DNA of 64,000 nt from Permianibacter fluminis (GTDB lineage: Bacteria; Pseudomonadota; Gammaproteobacteria; Enterobacterales; Permianibacteraceae): NCBI RefSeq assembly GCF_013179735.1, contig NZ_JABMEG010000003.1, positions 124,001 through 188,000 of the forward strand. The letters are read 5' to 3'. The position numbers and the translations under genes were made by a program. Below, in pieces: positions 36,596 to 45,131 of the stretch. How positions within the stretch are numbered: the first letter of the stretch is position 1; the number at the start of each line of letters is the position of its first letter. The notes beneath the pieces are model-generated. The model searched no databases, was not told the DNA's origin, and saw only the letters and a program-made list of their open reading frames with translations.

Positions 36596-37141
36596 CTACT
36601 TGGAGACATCAACAAGAAATGAGTAGTCAATGAACTCTTGGCTTGGCCAGACTGCTGTTACCACAAGCAAATACTGTCCTTCATCCAAATCCAAATTAAT
36701 TGTTGGTGATTCTTTCTTGGAAATTTCCTGCTGCAACCAATGACGAGTCGGTGAAATCTGCCATCGAGACTGATTGCGGACAGTCGATGGTAGTTTGGTG
36801 GCAGCCGCGAGACCCCAAACTCTGTAGTGAAGCCGTTCTGGAAGTGTTTTATGAAAAAAAGAAAGCGTTAGTGGCTGACCTGGTTTCAATTTCATCGCAT
36901 TTTCAGGGCTTGGCCATCCTCTACCATCCACTGTGCCTTTGTGCCGACCCCAGCAAAAGTTGAGCGGCAATCCGGCCTGCGATACTTCCGCAACAGAAAG
37001 TTTCGCACTGGGTGGTTCAATATTGTCTGTCTTTGCGGGAATGGTGCATTGATTAGATGGCGTCAGCTCAACGCACGCACTTGAACCACCTGCAGATAGA
37101 GCGGCGATCAGCAGTACGTATGCTGCTCGAGGCGACAGCAT
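36596..37141 (-). CDS. Unknown secreted protein inside the kynurenine operon
   Basis: 181 residues from ATG 37141. This start overlaps the stop of the dioxygenase gene by one base (TGATG) with GGTGAAG upstream, so translation is coupled. The N-terminus is a signal peptide (YVLLIAALSAGGSSAC); the cysteine could be lipidated but the lipobox is poor. Mature part has Cys-rich N-terminus (CVELTPSNQC) and a predicted beta-rich C-terminus (INLDLDEGQYLLVVTAVW). Base use is AT-richer than its neighbours: one 60-base stretch (36661-36720) counts 22 G/C. I do not recognise the family. Probably an inserted gene. Confidence 0.65.
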   Translation of the reverse strand: MLSPRAAYVLLIAALSAGGSSACVELTPSNQCTIPAKTDNIEPPSAKLSVAEVSQAGLPLNFCWGRHKGTVDGRGWPSPENAMKLKPGQPLTLSFFHKTLPERLHYRVWGLAAATKLPSTVRNQSRWQISPTRHWLQQEISKKESPTINLDLDEGQYLLVVTAVWPSQEFIDYSFLVDVSK

Positions 37142-37671
37142 CACTTCACCGCCAACTTGTTCACCGCCGGCGCCACCGTGCCGCATTTTTTGCAGGTGCG
37201 TTTTTCTTCGCTGGCGAGGTAACGCTCGAACACCGGCAGAAAATCTTTCTCGACACTGTGCAAGGTGAAAAACTCTTCATACAGCTTGGCGTCGCAGTGA
37301 TCGCAGAACCACATCAGGCCATCTTTCTCCTGCGGCAGACGCTTGCGCTCGACTACCAGACCAATGGAGTTGGCGTAGCGCACCGGTGAGTGCGGCACCT
37401 TGGCCGGCAACAGAAAAATCTCGCCGGCCTTGATCGGGTAATTGACCCGTTTGCCGTCCTGCATGGTCATCAGCAGCATTTCGCCTTCGAGCTGGTAAAA
37501 AAACTCCGGGCCTTCGTCGTAGTGGTAATCCTTGCGACCATTCGGGCCGCCGACCACCATAACGATGAACTCGTCATTTTCGAACACCTGTTTGTTACAA
37601 ACTGGAGGTTGCAGCAAATGCCGGTGTTCGGCGATCCATTGCTGGAAATTGAACGGTGGAATGATGGTCAT
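37141..37671 (-). CDS. 3-hydroxyanthranilate 3,4-dioxygenase
   Basis: 176-residue cupin non-heme Fe(II) ring-cleaving dioxygenase (HAAO/NbaC). Iron-site motif YHYDEGPEFFYQLEGEM contains the His/Glu pair, and LLPAKVPHSPVR supplies the third ligand. The bacterial-type C-terminal rubredoxin-like metal site is present as WFCDHCDAKLYEE and CKKCGT. ATG 37671 with GGAGAA upstream gives the normal length. It ends by overlapping the unknown secreted gene. Confidence 0.95.
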   Translation of the reverse strand: MTIIPPFNFQQWIAEHRHLLQPPVCNKQVFENDEFIVMVVGGPNGRKDYHYDEGPEFFYQLEGEMLLMTMQDGKRVNYPIKAGEIFLLPAKVPHSPVRYANSIGLVVERKRLPQEKDGLMWFCDHCDAKLYEEFFTLHSVEKDFLPVFERYLASEEKRTCKKCGTVAPAVNKLAVK

Positions 37672-37693
37672 CGGTGTTCTCCGGGGCCGCGTG

Positions 37694-38113
37694 TCAATCA
37701 ATGGTGGCGATGCACTTCAGCTCGATGGCAATCGGCGTCGGCAAACTCAGAATCTCGACCGTGGTCCGGCAGGGCGGGTTGGTGTGGAAATACTCGGCCC
37801 AGAGTTTGTTGTAGATCGCGAAGTCGCGCTTCATGTGAGTCAGGTACACGGTGACATCGACCAGATTTTCCCAGCGCGAGCCGGACGCTTCGAGCACGGT
37901 GCGGACGTTGTCGAACACCGAGCGGCACTGCGCCTCGATATCGGCACTGACAATCTTGCCGTCGGCATCCAGCGTGACGCCGGGAATCACTTTCGTGCCT
38001 TTCTGGCGTGGACCAATGCCGGACAAAAACAGCAGATTGCCGACCCGGCGCGCGTGCGGGTAGGCGCCAACCGGCTCAGGCGCCTTGTCGGAATGGATGG
38101 CGGTATGGCTCAT
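37694..38113 (-). CDS. RidA-family 2-aminomuconate deaminase
   Basis: 139-residue RidA/YjgF-family protein. GAYPHARRVGNLLFLSGIGPRQ and the conserved arginine region PCRTTVEIL are seen. In this operon the likely role is deamination of 2-aminomuconate (AmnD/NbaF type) to 4-oxalocrotonate. General RidA imine deaminase activity is the alternative. ATG 38113 follows GAGG; a TTG one codon earlier is less likely. First gene of the downstream kynurenine block. Confidence 0.85.
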   Translation of the reverse strand: MSHTAIHSDKAPEPVGAYPHARRVGNLLFLSGIGPRQKGTKVIPGVTLDADGKIVSADIEAQCRSVFDNVRTVLEASGSRWENLVDVTVYLTHMKRDFAIYNKLWAEYFHTNPPCRTTVEILSLPTPIAIELKCIATID

Positions 38114-38562
38114 CAATGAACCTCGTTATGGGTCAGCACCGGTCTTGAGCCGGTAGTGGTGGAACGGGACGCGAAATTGGCCGGGGCCGTGACATCACAA
38201 AAGCGAAAGCAGAGATACAGCATAGCGCCGGATCCGGCGCCGGGAGGTCAGGCAGGAAAGCACTTGCAGCCGGAACGGCTGGCGAAGATGGCGCCGGAAG
38301 ACTTGGCGTGGTGGGCGTAAGGGCTCATGGCACTGACGTCTGCGGTTGGAGCCTGCGTTATACCGGCCCGGCTGCGGCCGGGTCAAGTCGTGTGCCGCCG
38401 GCTCGGGTCATCGACGCGGCAGTCACGGTGGTCGCCAGTACCGACAACGCCCGGCATAATGCCGGGCCGTTTCCGCGCAACTGAAACACTGGTCAGTTGC
38501 GGTGGTCATGCGCCCGGTTTTGTCAGAAATCCACACCCGCAAAGGATTGTTTGAGGTCAGCC
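38114..38562. other. Intergenic region between the kynurenine block and the M48 gene
   Basis: About 450 bases with divergent genes at both ends, so promoters for both must lie here. It contains the only short ORFs in the antisense direction, rich in arginine and unlike real proteins. I see no clear operator palindrome. A small GCCGGAT/CGGCGCCGG palindromic stretch at 38224-38243 is noted but not assigned. Confidence 0.35.
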
Positions 38563-40440
38563 ATGTTGTCGTCCGCAGAAATCGCCGCCCGTCGTCACCG
38601 TCATGCCCGCTGGAGTGAACAGGCCCAGCAATTGTTCGAACAGAATCCTGCCCGGTACTGGACCGGATTGGCGCTGCTCATCGCAGCCGGTTATCTGCTG
38701 CTGACCTTGACTGTCATGACGCCATTGTTGGTGCTGGTCGCGGTGGTTGCGGCGCTGATATTCAAACCGATCCTGTTTCTGCTTTTGAAGAAAGCGATCA
38801 TTTTTCTGTTTGCCCTGATCTATTGGCTGTTCAAGTCGCTGTGGGTCAAAGCAGAAATCCCGCAGGGCTATCTGCTGAACGAGCAGCAATGCCCGGCGCT
38901 CTTTGCCGAACTGCAGGCATTGCGCAAGAGTTTGCGCGTGCCGACCATTCATCAGGTCTTGCTCGATGGTTCGTACAACGCTGGCGTGATTCAGACGCCC
39001 CGGCTGGGCCTGCTGGGTTGGTATCACAACACGCTGGTGTTGGGGTTGCCGTTGTTACTGACCGTGGATACCGCGCAGGCCCGCGCCGTGCTGGCCCATG
39101 AGCTCGGGCATTTGTCGCGCAATCACGGCGCGTTCGGCAATTGGGTGTATCGGCTGCGGCTGCGCTGGTGGCGCGTGCTGATGGTTCTCGACAATGCTTC
39201 CGAAAGCGGTGCTCGCGGCCTGGCCCAGACCATCGAGCGGTTCGTGTCCTATTTCAGTGCCTATACCCTGGTCTATGCGCGGCGCTGCGAATTCGAAGCC
39301 GACGCGGTTGCGGCCGAGCTGACCTCGAAACCGGTCGCGGCATCCGCGCTGGTCGCGACGCATGTCAGTGCCAGCTGGTTGGACGATGCCTTTTGGCAAC
39401 CCACCTATCGCCGCGCCGATCATGAAGCAGAGCCGGTCGCTGATATCTATCAGCAACTGCGCGCATTCACTCAGCAGCAGTCGGTACCAGCGGCTGATGT
39501 CGAACGCTATCTGGCGGCATTGCAACGCCGACAAGTCGAAGCGTTTGACAGCCATCCGCCGACTCGCGAGCGGGTCGCTGCGCTGGAGCAGATACCGCAA
39601 TGGCAGCCACCGACACAGCAAGCTGCAGAGCGCTGGCTGGGCCCGGCGCTTGACACCGTGCTGAACGATTTCAGTCGGCAATGGCGCCAGTACCACGCGG
39701 AAGGCTGGCAAAGCCATCACCAAAGCCTGCAGGCAGATCGTGAGCGTTATCAGGCCATCCGCACCATGGACGACCATGCGCTGAGCAAGGACGAGCAGTG
39801 GGATCTGGCGCGACTGACCGAGCGTTTTCAGCCGGACGCTGATGCGCTGGTGCTGTATCAGCGCTTTCATGACCAGTATCCCGATGATCTGACTGGCCAG
39901 TTTGTGCTGGGCCAGCGTTTGTTGGCGAAAAACGATGGTCGCGGCGTCGAGTACCTGACCAAGGCCTACGAAGAATTTGCCTTGCGCGAAGCGGTCTGCG
40001 CCTGTTTGGTTGATTATTTCATTGGCCAGGCCGACAGCGAGCAAACTGAACGCTGGGAGCGTCGCGCTCGCGAGCATCACGATGCCTTGCGAAGTGCTCA
40101 GGCCGAACGCGCCACACTGCTGAAAACCGACAGTTTTGAGTCAGCCAATCTGGACGCGGAAGCGTTGCAGCAGTTGCACTACAGCCTGCTGCAGACTGCC
40201 GCTATCAAACGGGCCTGGGTTGCCCGCAAGATCGTCCGCCATCCGGGGCCACCGGTTCATGTGATTGCCATCGAAGTCGGCGGATTTTTTACCAGCAATG
40301 GCAAAGTCCAGGCTGCCATGCAGGCGGCTGCGCATGGCATGCGTAACAGCATGCCGGTGCTGGTGGTGGCAACACAGGGCGGCACGGCGGAACTGGGGCG
40401 CAAAATCAAACTGGTGGGGCAGGCGATCTATCCGGCGTGA
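38563..40440 (+). CDS. Membrane M48-family zinc metalloprotease
   Basis: 625 residues from ATG 38563 (GAGGT upstream). Two hydrophobic segments near residues 33-90 (TGLALLIAAGYLLLTL and PILFLLLKKAIIFLFALIYW) place the catalytic domain at the membrane. The zinc site is VLAHELGHLSRNHGAF, with the third ligand in CEFEADAVAAEL. The C-terminal ~230 residues are a helical extension with TPR-like segments (FVLGQRLLAKNDGRGVEYLTKAYEE) not typical of HtpX. Role probably in membrane protein quality control. Divergent from the kynurenine operon. Confidence 0.88.
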   Translation: MLSSAEIAARRHRHARWSEQAQQLFEQNPARYWTGLALLIAAGYLLLTLTVMTPLLVLVAVVAALIFKPILFLLLKKAIIFLFALIYWLFKSLWVKAEIPQGYLLNEQQCPALFAELQALRKSLRVPTIHQVLLDGSYNAGVIQTPRLGLLGWYHNTLVLGLPLLLTVDTAQARAVLAHELGHLSRNHGAFGNWVYRLRLRWWRVLMVLDNASESGARGLAQTIERFVSYFSAYTLVYARRCEFEADAVAAELTSKPVAASALVATHVSASWLDDAFWQPTYRRADHEAEPVADIYQQLRAFTQQQSVPAADVERYLAALQRRQVEAFDSHPPTRERVAALEQIPQWQPPTQQAAERWLGPALDTVLNDFSRQWRQYHAEGWQSHHQSLQADRERYQAIRTMDDHALSKDEQWDLARLTERFQPDADALVLYQRFHDQYPDDLTGQFVLGQRLLAKNDGRGVEYLTKAYEEFALREAVCACLVDYFIGQADSEQTERWERRAREHHDALRSAQAERATLLKTDSFESANLDAEALQQLHYSLLQTAAIKRAWVARKIVRHPGPPVHVIAIEVGGFFTSNGKVQAAMQAAAHGMRNSMPVLVVATQGGTAELGRKIKLVGQAIYPA

Positions 40441-40479
40441 GAGGGTTGTCGCGCGCGGGCGCTGTTAGTCGTCAGAAAA

Positions 40480-40517
40480 AAACAGGGCGCATCGAGCGCC
40501 CTGTTTCGTTTTTTTGC
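40480..40517. terminator. Intrinsic terminator between the M48 and M20 genes
   Basis: 11-bp stem AAACAGGGCGC/GCGCCCTGTTT (40480-40490 with 40496-40506), followed by CGTTTTTTTG. A-rich on the left as well, so it can serve both convergent genes. Confidence 0.9.
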
Positions 40518-40529
40518 AAATTCCTCCGA

Positions 40530-41951
40530 TCAGGGAATCGCACTGGTCGTGTTGGCTAGAGTTTTGACCAGCTCATGCAGGAAGTCCCGGCCGTCATACA
40601 GCGATTGCACCCGGATGCGCTCGTTCAAGCCGTGGATGCCGCCGAGATCCGGGTCAATAAAGTACGCGCCAACGCCGTAGGTCGGAATGCCGGCGGCGCC
40701 GGTGAACTGCCCATCAGTGGCGCCACTCTGGAAAATCGGTAGCAGCGGCACGCCGGGATAAATTTTGCTGGCGATTTTTTCCACCGGCTGGGTGATGGCT
40801 TTGGTCAGCGGTGGCGCCTTGGTCGCCGGGCCGCGGATTTCCTTGGTGGTGACTTTGATTTCCGGATCGGCGACCAGATCTTCCAGCGTTTTTCTGACGC
40901 CTTCGATCGACTCTTCCGGGTGGATGCGGCAATTGACGTTGGCCGTCGCGCGCTGTGGCAGTGCGTTGGTCGCGTGCCCGGCTGACACCATGGTCGCGAC
41001 GCAGGTTGTGCGAATCATGGCGTTCCAGAGCGGATCGTCGGTGATGAGGTTGCTGGCCGTCGCCGGCGCTTTCACCAACTCCCGCATCGCCTCACCAATG
41101 GCGCCGCTCTTGATGTCGGCCATCCTGCTGAAGTACTCGCGGGTGGCATCGTTCAAATGAATCGGAAACGCGTAGGCGCCGACTCGGCTGAGCCCGGCAG
41201 CGAGATGGTAGATCGCGTTGTTCTTGACCGGCTTCGAGCTGTGGCCGCCGATATTGGTGACTTCGAGCTGGTAGTTCTGCGAGGTCTTTTCACCGGCCTG
41301 CAGGCTGACCATCAGCCGTTTGCCCTGTTCATCCAGTTGCGCCATGGCGCCTTCGTTCAAGGCAAAGCCGGCGTCGATCAGCTCGCGCTTTTCGCTCGAC
41401 AAATATTGGGCGCCGTTGAATGCGCCGCTGGTTTCCTCGCCGCAGGTCAGCGCCATTTTGATGGTGCGCTTCGGTTTGAATCCGTCCTGCAGAAAGCGCA
41501 CCAGCGAATCGACCCAGACCGAGGCCATCGCTTTGTCATCGAAAGTGCCGCGGGCGTAGAAATAGCCGTCCTCTTCAATCAGCGTGAACGGATCGCGGGT
41601 CCAGTCCTCGCGCTTGGCTTCCACCACATCAATGTGGGCCAGCAACAGCATTGGTTTCAGTTTCGGATTGCTGCCCTGCAACACGGCGACCAGATTGCCT
41701 TCACGCGGATGCTCCGGCACGGTGATCAGGTGAATGCCCGACTCCGGCATGCCGGCCTTGCGCAGGCGCGCCGCCATTTTTTCGGCGGCCTCGGTGCAGC
41801 TGCCGGACGACAGGGTGGTGTTGGTTTCGACCAGTTCTTTGTACAGCTCGCGGTAGGCGGCTTGATCCGGTCGTAGCGTGTCGGTGGCGTTGGCGGTTTG
41901 CGTCAGGGTAAGCAGCAGGGCTGCGCTGAGGCAGGTGATGAACTTGTTCAT
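40530..41951 (-). CDS. Secreted M20-family metallopeptidase
   Basis: 473 residues with a signal peptide (FITCLSAALLLTLTQTANA). M20 core: LLLAHIDVVEAKREDW (metal His and Asp), YARGTFDDKAMASVW (bridging Asp), CGEETSGAFNG (catalytic Glu and metal Glu), and GIHGLNERIRV with the last histidine. A dimerisation domain lies in the middle. Members act as carboxypeptidases or dipeptidases, here periplasmic. Start ATG 41951 chosen for the signal peptide although the Shine-Dalgarno is weak. Separates the two kynurenine blocks. Confidence 0.92.
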   Translation of the reverse strand: MNKFITCLSAALLLTLTQTANATDTLRPDQAAYRELYKELVETNTTLSSGSCTEAAEKMAARLRKAGMPESGIHLITVPEHPREGNLVAVLQGSNPKLKPMLLLAHIDVVEAKREDWTRDPFTLIEEDGYFYARGTFDDKAMASVWVDSLVRFLQDGFKPKRTIKMALTCGEETSGAFNGAQYLSSEKRELIDAGFALNEGAMAQLDEQGKRLMVSLQAGEKTSQNYQLEVTNIGGHSSKPVKNNAIYHLAAGLSRVGAYAFPIHLNDATREYFSRMADIKSGAIGEAMRELVKAPATASNLITDDPLWNAMIRTTCVATMVSAGHATNALPQRATANVNCRIHPEESIEGVRKTLEDLVADPEIKVTTKEIRGPATKAPPLTKAITQPVEKIASKIYPGVPLLPIFQSGATDGQFTGAAGIPTYGVGAYFIDPDLGGIHGLNERIRVQSLYDGRDFLHELVKTLANTTSAIP

Positions 41952-42057
41952 GTGAGGCCATGGCTCGGTGTGGGCGAGGTGGTTGGCATCGTATAGCAAT
42001 TGGCCTGAGTGATGTTGCGCTCAGTAAACGTACTTGCTGCTAGTCGAATGCTTAGTG

Positions 42058-42093
42058 CCCCCTCCCCTGCGAGGGGGAGGGCTGGGGTGGGGG
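42058..42093. repeat. Single copy of the CCCTCCCC...GGGGAGGGCTGGGGTG repeat
   Basis: A short palindrome (CCCCCTCCCCTGCGAGGGGG) followed by AGGGCTGGGGTGGGGG. The same unit occurs as an inverted pair at 52056-52173. Known type of intergenic repeat in gammaproteobacteria. Confidence 0.7.
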
Positions 42094-42163
42094 CTGAATT
42101 ACGAGATGCTATTCGAAAACCGTCTCGTATTTTGAGAGTGCCGGCTCTCGCGCCGGCGGGCGA

Positions 42164-42197
42164 GATACTTTCTCTTGCTCGTGCAAGAGAAAGTATC
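42164..42197. repeat. Perfect 15-bp hairpin
   Basis: GATACTTTCTCTTGC at 42164-42178 pairs with GCAAGAGAAAGTATC at 42183-42197, loop TCGT. Not next to a gene end, so an ordinary terminator role is unlikely. Confidence 0.75.
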
Positions 42198-42426
42198 CAA
42201 AGAGAACACGCCCCACGCGCCAGAATCGGTTTGGTTGCTTCGGCCGACTCCGCCCGTCGCTTCGGCGTTAGCGGCTTCGGGCACGTGCTGATGCGGCGTC
42301 CTGCCTTATCAGCACTGCGCAAGCCATCCGGGCTTGCGCACCCGGCCGCTAACGCCGAATCGCCGGCTGGCGCGAATGGGGGCCCCGTTTTCTAGCTGAG
42401 CCGGATGCTTCGGCAATACCACCCAG

Positions 42427-42510
42427 CCTGTCATTTCGGCGAAAGCCGGAATCCATTGTCTTCTCTACATCAAAATCAAATTGGATTCCGGCCTTCGCCG
42501 GAATGACAGG
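42427..42510. repeat. Inverted pair of the ATTCCGGC repeat
   Basis: Left copy 42427-42456 (CCTGTCATTTCGGCGAAAGC...ATCCAT) and right copy 42482-42510 (TGGATTCCGGCCTTCGCCGG...GACAGG) are inverted. Same family as 55347-55426, but no gene is associated here. Confidence 0.8.
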
Positions 42511-42741
42511 CGTGATTTGCTTTTTTTGGCGCGCAGCGTGCTTTTGACTTCCCCGCCCGTTCGACGAGCCGAGCAGCGGAATGGAGTCTGGGTTAACAGC
42601 CCGCAGCGTAGCGAAGGGGCGAGGCAGGACGCCGAAGCCTTTTGTGACTGCACAAGGATGTGCTGTCACAAAAGCCCCAGACGGAATGAGCAGCACAGGG
42701 AACCGTGCGAAGCACGGCTCGGAGCCTGGCAATGTTCTTTG

Positions 42742-42768
42742 GTGACTTTCTTGCGCCAAGAAAGTCAC
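42742..42768. repeat. Perfect 12-bp hairpin
   Basis: GTGACTTTCTTG (42742-42753) pairs with CAAGAAAGTCAC (42757-42768), loop CGC. A motif of this kind recurs in repetitive intergenic DNA of related genomes (from memory). Confidence 0.7.
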
Positions 42769-42868
42769 TCGGCCGCCGGGCCGAGACCCGGCAGCGGCCT
42801 TCAATTACGAGATGGCTTTTGGAGGGAAGTGAAAAATGTATCCGATTGAATCTGAAAATCGAATGCGT

Positions 42869-43366
42869 CTAAATTACTTTAGGCGCTTCAATTCCACCTC
42901 TATAGCAAAACTTGCCACTCGAATTTGACGATTCTGCGGGAGTGTATGGAGGGGTGAATAGCCATGGAGAGGAAATCAAAGATGATTCTGAACATTGCGC
43001 TTCATTCAATAATGCAAAGTCGACAATCTCATATTCCGCGCCAATAAGGGCTGCATCCTCTTGCGAAAGCTTTTCGACGCTTATGAGCCAGGGATTCACT
43101 GAGTCACCAAATTTCGGGCTATGGCTAAGCATCGTCGTGGTGAGCAGCGCTGGGGGGCTATTTTTCGACAGTGCTTGGAAAGTGTAAAGATAGTATCCCC
43201 CAAAGCGAAGGCAGATGGTGCATTCTGTCTCCTTGCAGTCTGAGGCTGGCTCATAGTTGGAGATCGACCCGTTAACGTAGCGGCCAATAAATACAGTCGT
43301 ATTTTCAGCATGAGCAGTGAAAGCGGTAAGTGATAGCCAGAGTGAGGCGATGATTGGCGCATTCAT
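42869..43366 (-). CDS. Unknown secreted protein coupled to the aldehyde dehydrogenase
   Basis: 165 residues. ATG 43366 overlaps the dehydrogenase stop as ATGA, so it is translated by coupling. A signal peptide (ASLWLSLTAFTAHAEN) is followed by a mature domain with six cysteines (DCKETECTIC, QCSES, KFCYRG), probably disulfide-bonded in the periplasm. AT-richer than its neighbours: 42961-43020 counts 23 G/C of 60. No recognised family, and no clear similarity to the other orphan at 36596, although both share the setting: short, secreted, AT-rich and coupled to a kynurenine gene. Confidence 0.65.
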   Translation of the reverse strand: MNAPIIASLWLSLTAFTAHAENTTVFIGRYVNGSISNYEPASDCKETECTICLRFGGYYLYTFQALSKNSPPALLTTTMLSHSPKFGDSVNPWLISVEKLSQEDAALIGAEYEIVDFALLNEAQCSESSLISSPWLFTPPYTPAESSNSSGKFCYRGGIEAPKVI

Positions 43367-44805
43367 AATTTAATACACACATTCTTCGCCTCAGTAAAAA
43401 ACCTCAGCGCCTCCACTCCACCTTCCCGGCCAACTCCCGACTGCTTGACCCCACCAAACGGCGTCCGCAAATCCCTGAGCAACCAGCAATTCACCCAGAC
43501 AATCCCGGACTCCAAAGCAGCCGCCACCCGATGCGCTCGTTTCAAATCGGTGGTCCAGACACTGGCCGCCAAGCCATAGGCCGTGCCATTGGCGTATCCC
43601 ACAACCTCGTCTTCCGAATCAAACGGCGTAATTGTCGCGACCGGGCCGAAAATCTCTTCCTGATTGGTGCGGCAATCCGGCGCCAGATTTTCGAACAGGG
43701 TGGGCGCGATAAACCAGCCGTTCTGACAACGGCCTTCCGGTTTGACGGTGTGGCCGCCGGTCAGCAGCCTGCCGCCTTCCTGTTTCGCCAGTTCGATATA
43801 GGACAGCACTTTGTCAAAATGGAGTTTGGAGACGATGGCGCCTTGTTGATTGCCGGCATCCATCGGGTCGCCGACTTTCAGGGCTTTGACTTTGGCGGTC
43901 AGGGCATCGCGGAATTTGTCGTAGATACTGCGTTCGACATAAATGCGTGAGCCGCACAGACAGATCTGGCCTTGATTGCTGAATGCCGTACGCATCACTT
44001 CATTGACGGTCTGGTCGAGATCGCAGTCGGCGAACACCACGGTCGGGTTTTTGCCGCCGAGTTCCAGCGACAATTTTTTGAATACCGGTGCGGCGATGCG
44101 GGCGATATGTTCGCCGGTCTTGGTGCCGCCGGTGAACGAAATGGCTTTGATCTGCGGGTGACTGACGATGGCATTACCGCACTTGCTGCCAAGACCGTGG
44201 ACGATATTCAGTACGCCCGCTGGCAGGCCGACTTCGCGGCAGATGTTGGCGAGCAGGAACGCGGTCATCGGCGTGACTTCGCTCGGTTTGGCGACGACAC
44301 AGTTGCCGGCGGCCAGTGCCGGGGCGATTTTCCAGCTGAACAGGTACAGCGGCAGATTCCACGGGCTGATGCAGCCGACTACGCCGATCGGATCGCGCAG
44401 CGTGTAATTGATAGCCACGTCCGGCATGGCGTGGCTCTCGCTCGGCCACTGGGTAATGGCGTGAGCGAAGAAACGAAAATTGTGCGCGGCACGCGGAATG
44501 TCGACCGTGCGGGCGAGCCAGACCGGTTTGCCGTTGTCCATGCTCTCGGCTTCGGCCAGCGCTTCGTTCCAGTGCTCGAGCTTGTCGGCAATGGCACTGA
44601 GCAGGCGTGCCCGCTCATCGACGCTGGTGCGCTTCCAGGCCGGGAAGGCGGCGCGTGCAGCCTGCACGGCCAGTTCCACATCGGCAGCATCGGAGTCGGC
44701 GATGCGCGAATAGACTTCACCGGTCGCTGGTTCGTAATTGTCGAGCCAGTCATTGCTTTGCGCGGGCAACAATTCGCCGTTGATGTAATTCAGGATATCG
44801 GTCAT
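43363..44805 (-). CDS. 2-aminomuconic semialdehyde dehydrogenase (ALDH family)
   Basis: NAD+-dependent aldehyde dehydrogenase of 480 residues. GCISPWNLPLYLFSWKIAPALAAGN, the catalytic Glu in SLELGGKNPTVVF, and the catalytic Cys in FSNQGQICLCGSRIYV are intact. The QGQICLCGSR context matches the 2-aminomuconate/2-hydroxymuconate semialdehyde dehydrogenase group. It oxidises the decarboxylase product to 2-aminomuconate, completing the steps coded at 31.8-38.1 kb. GAGAA precedes the ATG. A repeat element fills the gap to the SDR gene upstream. Confidence 0.92.
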   Translation of the reverse strand: MTDILNYINGELLPAQSNDWLDNYEPATGEVYSRIADSDAADVELAVQAARAAFPAWKRTSVDERARLLSAIADKLEHWNEALAEAESMDNGKPVWLARTVDIPRAAHNFRFFAHAITQWPSESHAMPDVAINYTLRDPIGVVGCISPWNLPLYLFSWKIAPALAAGNCVVAKPSEVTPMTAFLLANICREVGLPAGVLNIVHGLGSKCGNAIVSHPQIKAISFTGGTKTGEHIARIAAPVFKKLSLELGGKNPTVVFADCDLDQTVNEVMRTAFSNQGQICLCGSRIYVERSIYDKFRDALTAKVKALKVGDPMDAGNQQGAIVSKLHFDKVLSYIELAKQEGGRLLTGGHTVKPEGRCQNGWFIAPTLFENLAPDCRTNQEEIFGPVATITPFDSEDEVVGYANGTAYGLAASVWTTDLKRAHRVAAALESGIVWVNCWLLRDLRTPFGGVKQSGVGREGGVEALRFFTEAKNVCIKL

Positions 44806-44867
44806 GTCAGTTCTCGTGTCGCCTTTCAGTGGGCGCGAAAATCGTTGCTGCAGGTTGCGCTGAGCTT

Positions 44868-45064
44868 AACCACCCCCAGCCCCGCCCAGCCAAGCCCTGA
44901 GGGCTTGGCGCTTCGTGGGCACACAGTGCATTGGCACTGTGCTTTTCCCCCTCCGCCCTTGCCAAGGAGGGGAAAAAAGTTGGGTCACGCTGTGACAGCA
45001 CATCGACCAATTGAACCGGTGTCAATCGATCCCCCTCCTTGTCAAGGAGGGGTTAGGGGTGGTT
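44868..45064. repeat. 197-base inverted-repeat element between the SDR and aldehyde dehydrogenase genes
   Basis: The outer ends are inverted AACCACCCC (44868) and GGGGTGGTT (45064), the same termini as at 33186-33276. The right end carries the palindromic unit CCCCCTCCTTGTCAAGGAGG. Inside are two perfect hairpins: GCCAAGCCC/GGGCTTGGC (44889-44909) and CACAGTGC/GCACTGTG (44922-44941). No gene. Either a larger family member or a nested insertion of other repeats. Confidence 0.78.
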
Positions 45065-45131
45065 GAACTCCGTTCTTGCACTCGTCAGCTACGACGGCAA
45101 AAATCCGTACAAATCCGCACAACTTATCCGC

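Larger units (their letters stand above)
42097..42814. mobile_element. Non-coding repeat segment bounded by 12-base direct repeats (possible element)
   Basis: AATTACGAGATG occurs at 42097-42108 and exactly again at 42803-42814, enclosing 694 bases with no credible gene. Inside are two perfect hairpins: 42164-42197 (15-bp stem, TCGT loop) and 42742-42768 (12-bp stem GTGACTTTCTTG). It also holds an inverted pair of the ATTCCGGC repeat (42427-42510). This mix resembles the repetitive intergenic DNA of Xanthomonas-like genomes. The direct repeats could be a target-site duplication, or two copies of a longer dispersed unit; I cannot tell which. Confidence 0.45.

Noticed and set aside
38195-38386. 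Arg-rich 63-codon ORF between RidA and M48 genes
   Set aside because: No ribosome site or recognisable features; composition typical of non-coding GC-rich DNA.
42481-42849. 122-codon ORF in the repeat segment
   Set aside because: Starts inside an ATTCCGGC repeat and covers hairpins; translation resembles the spurious ORFs often called in such repeat DNA.
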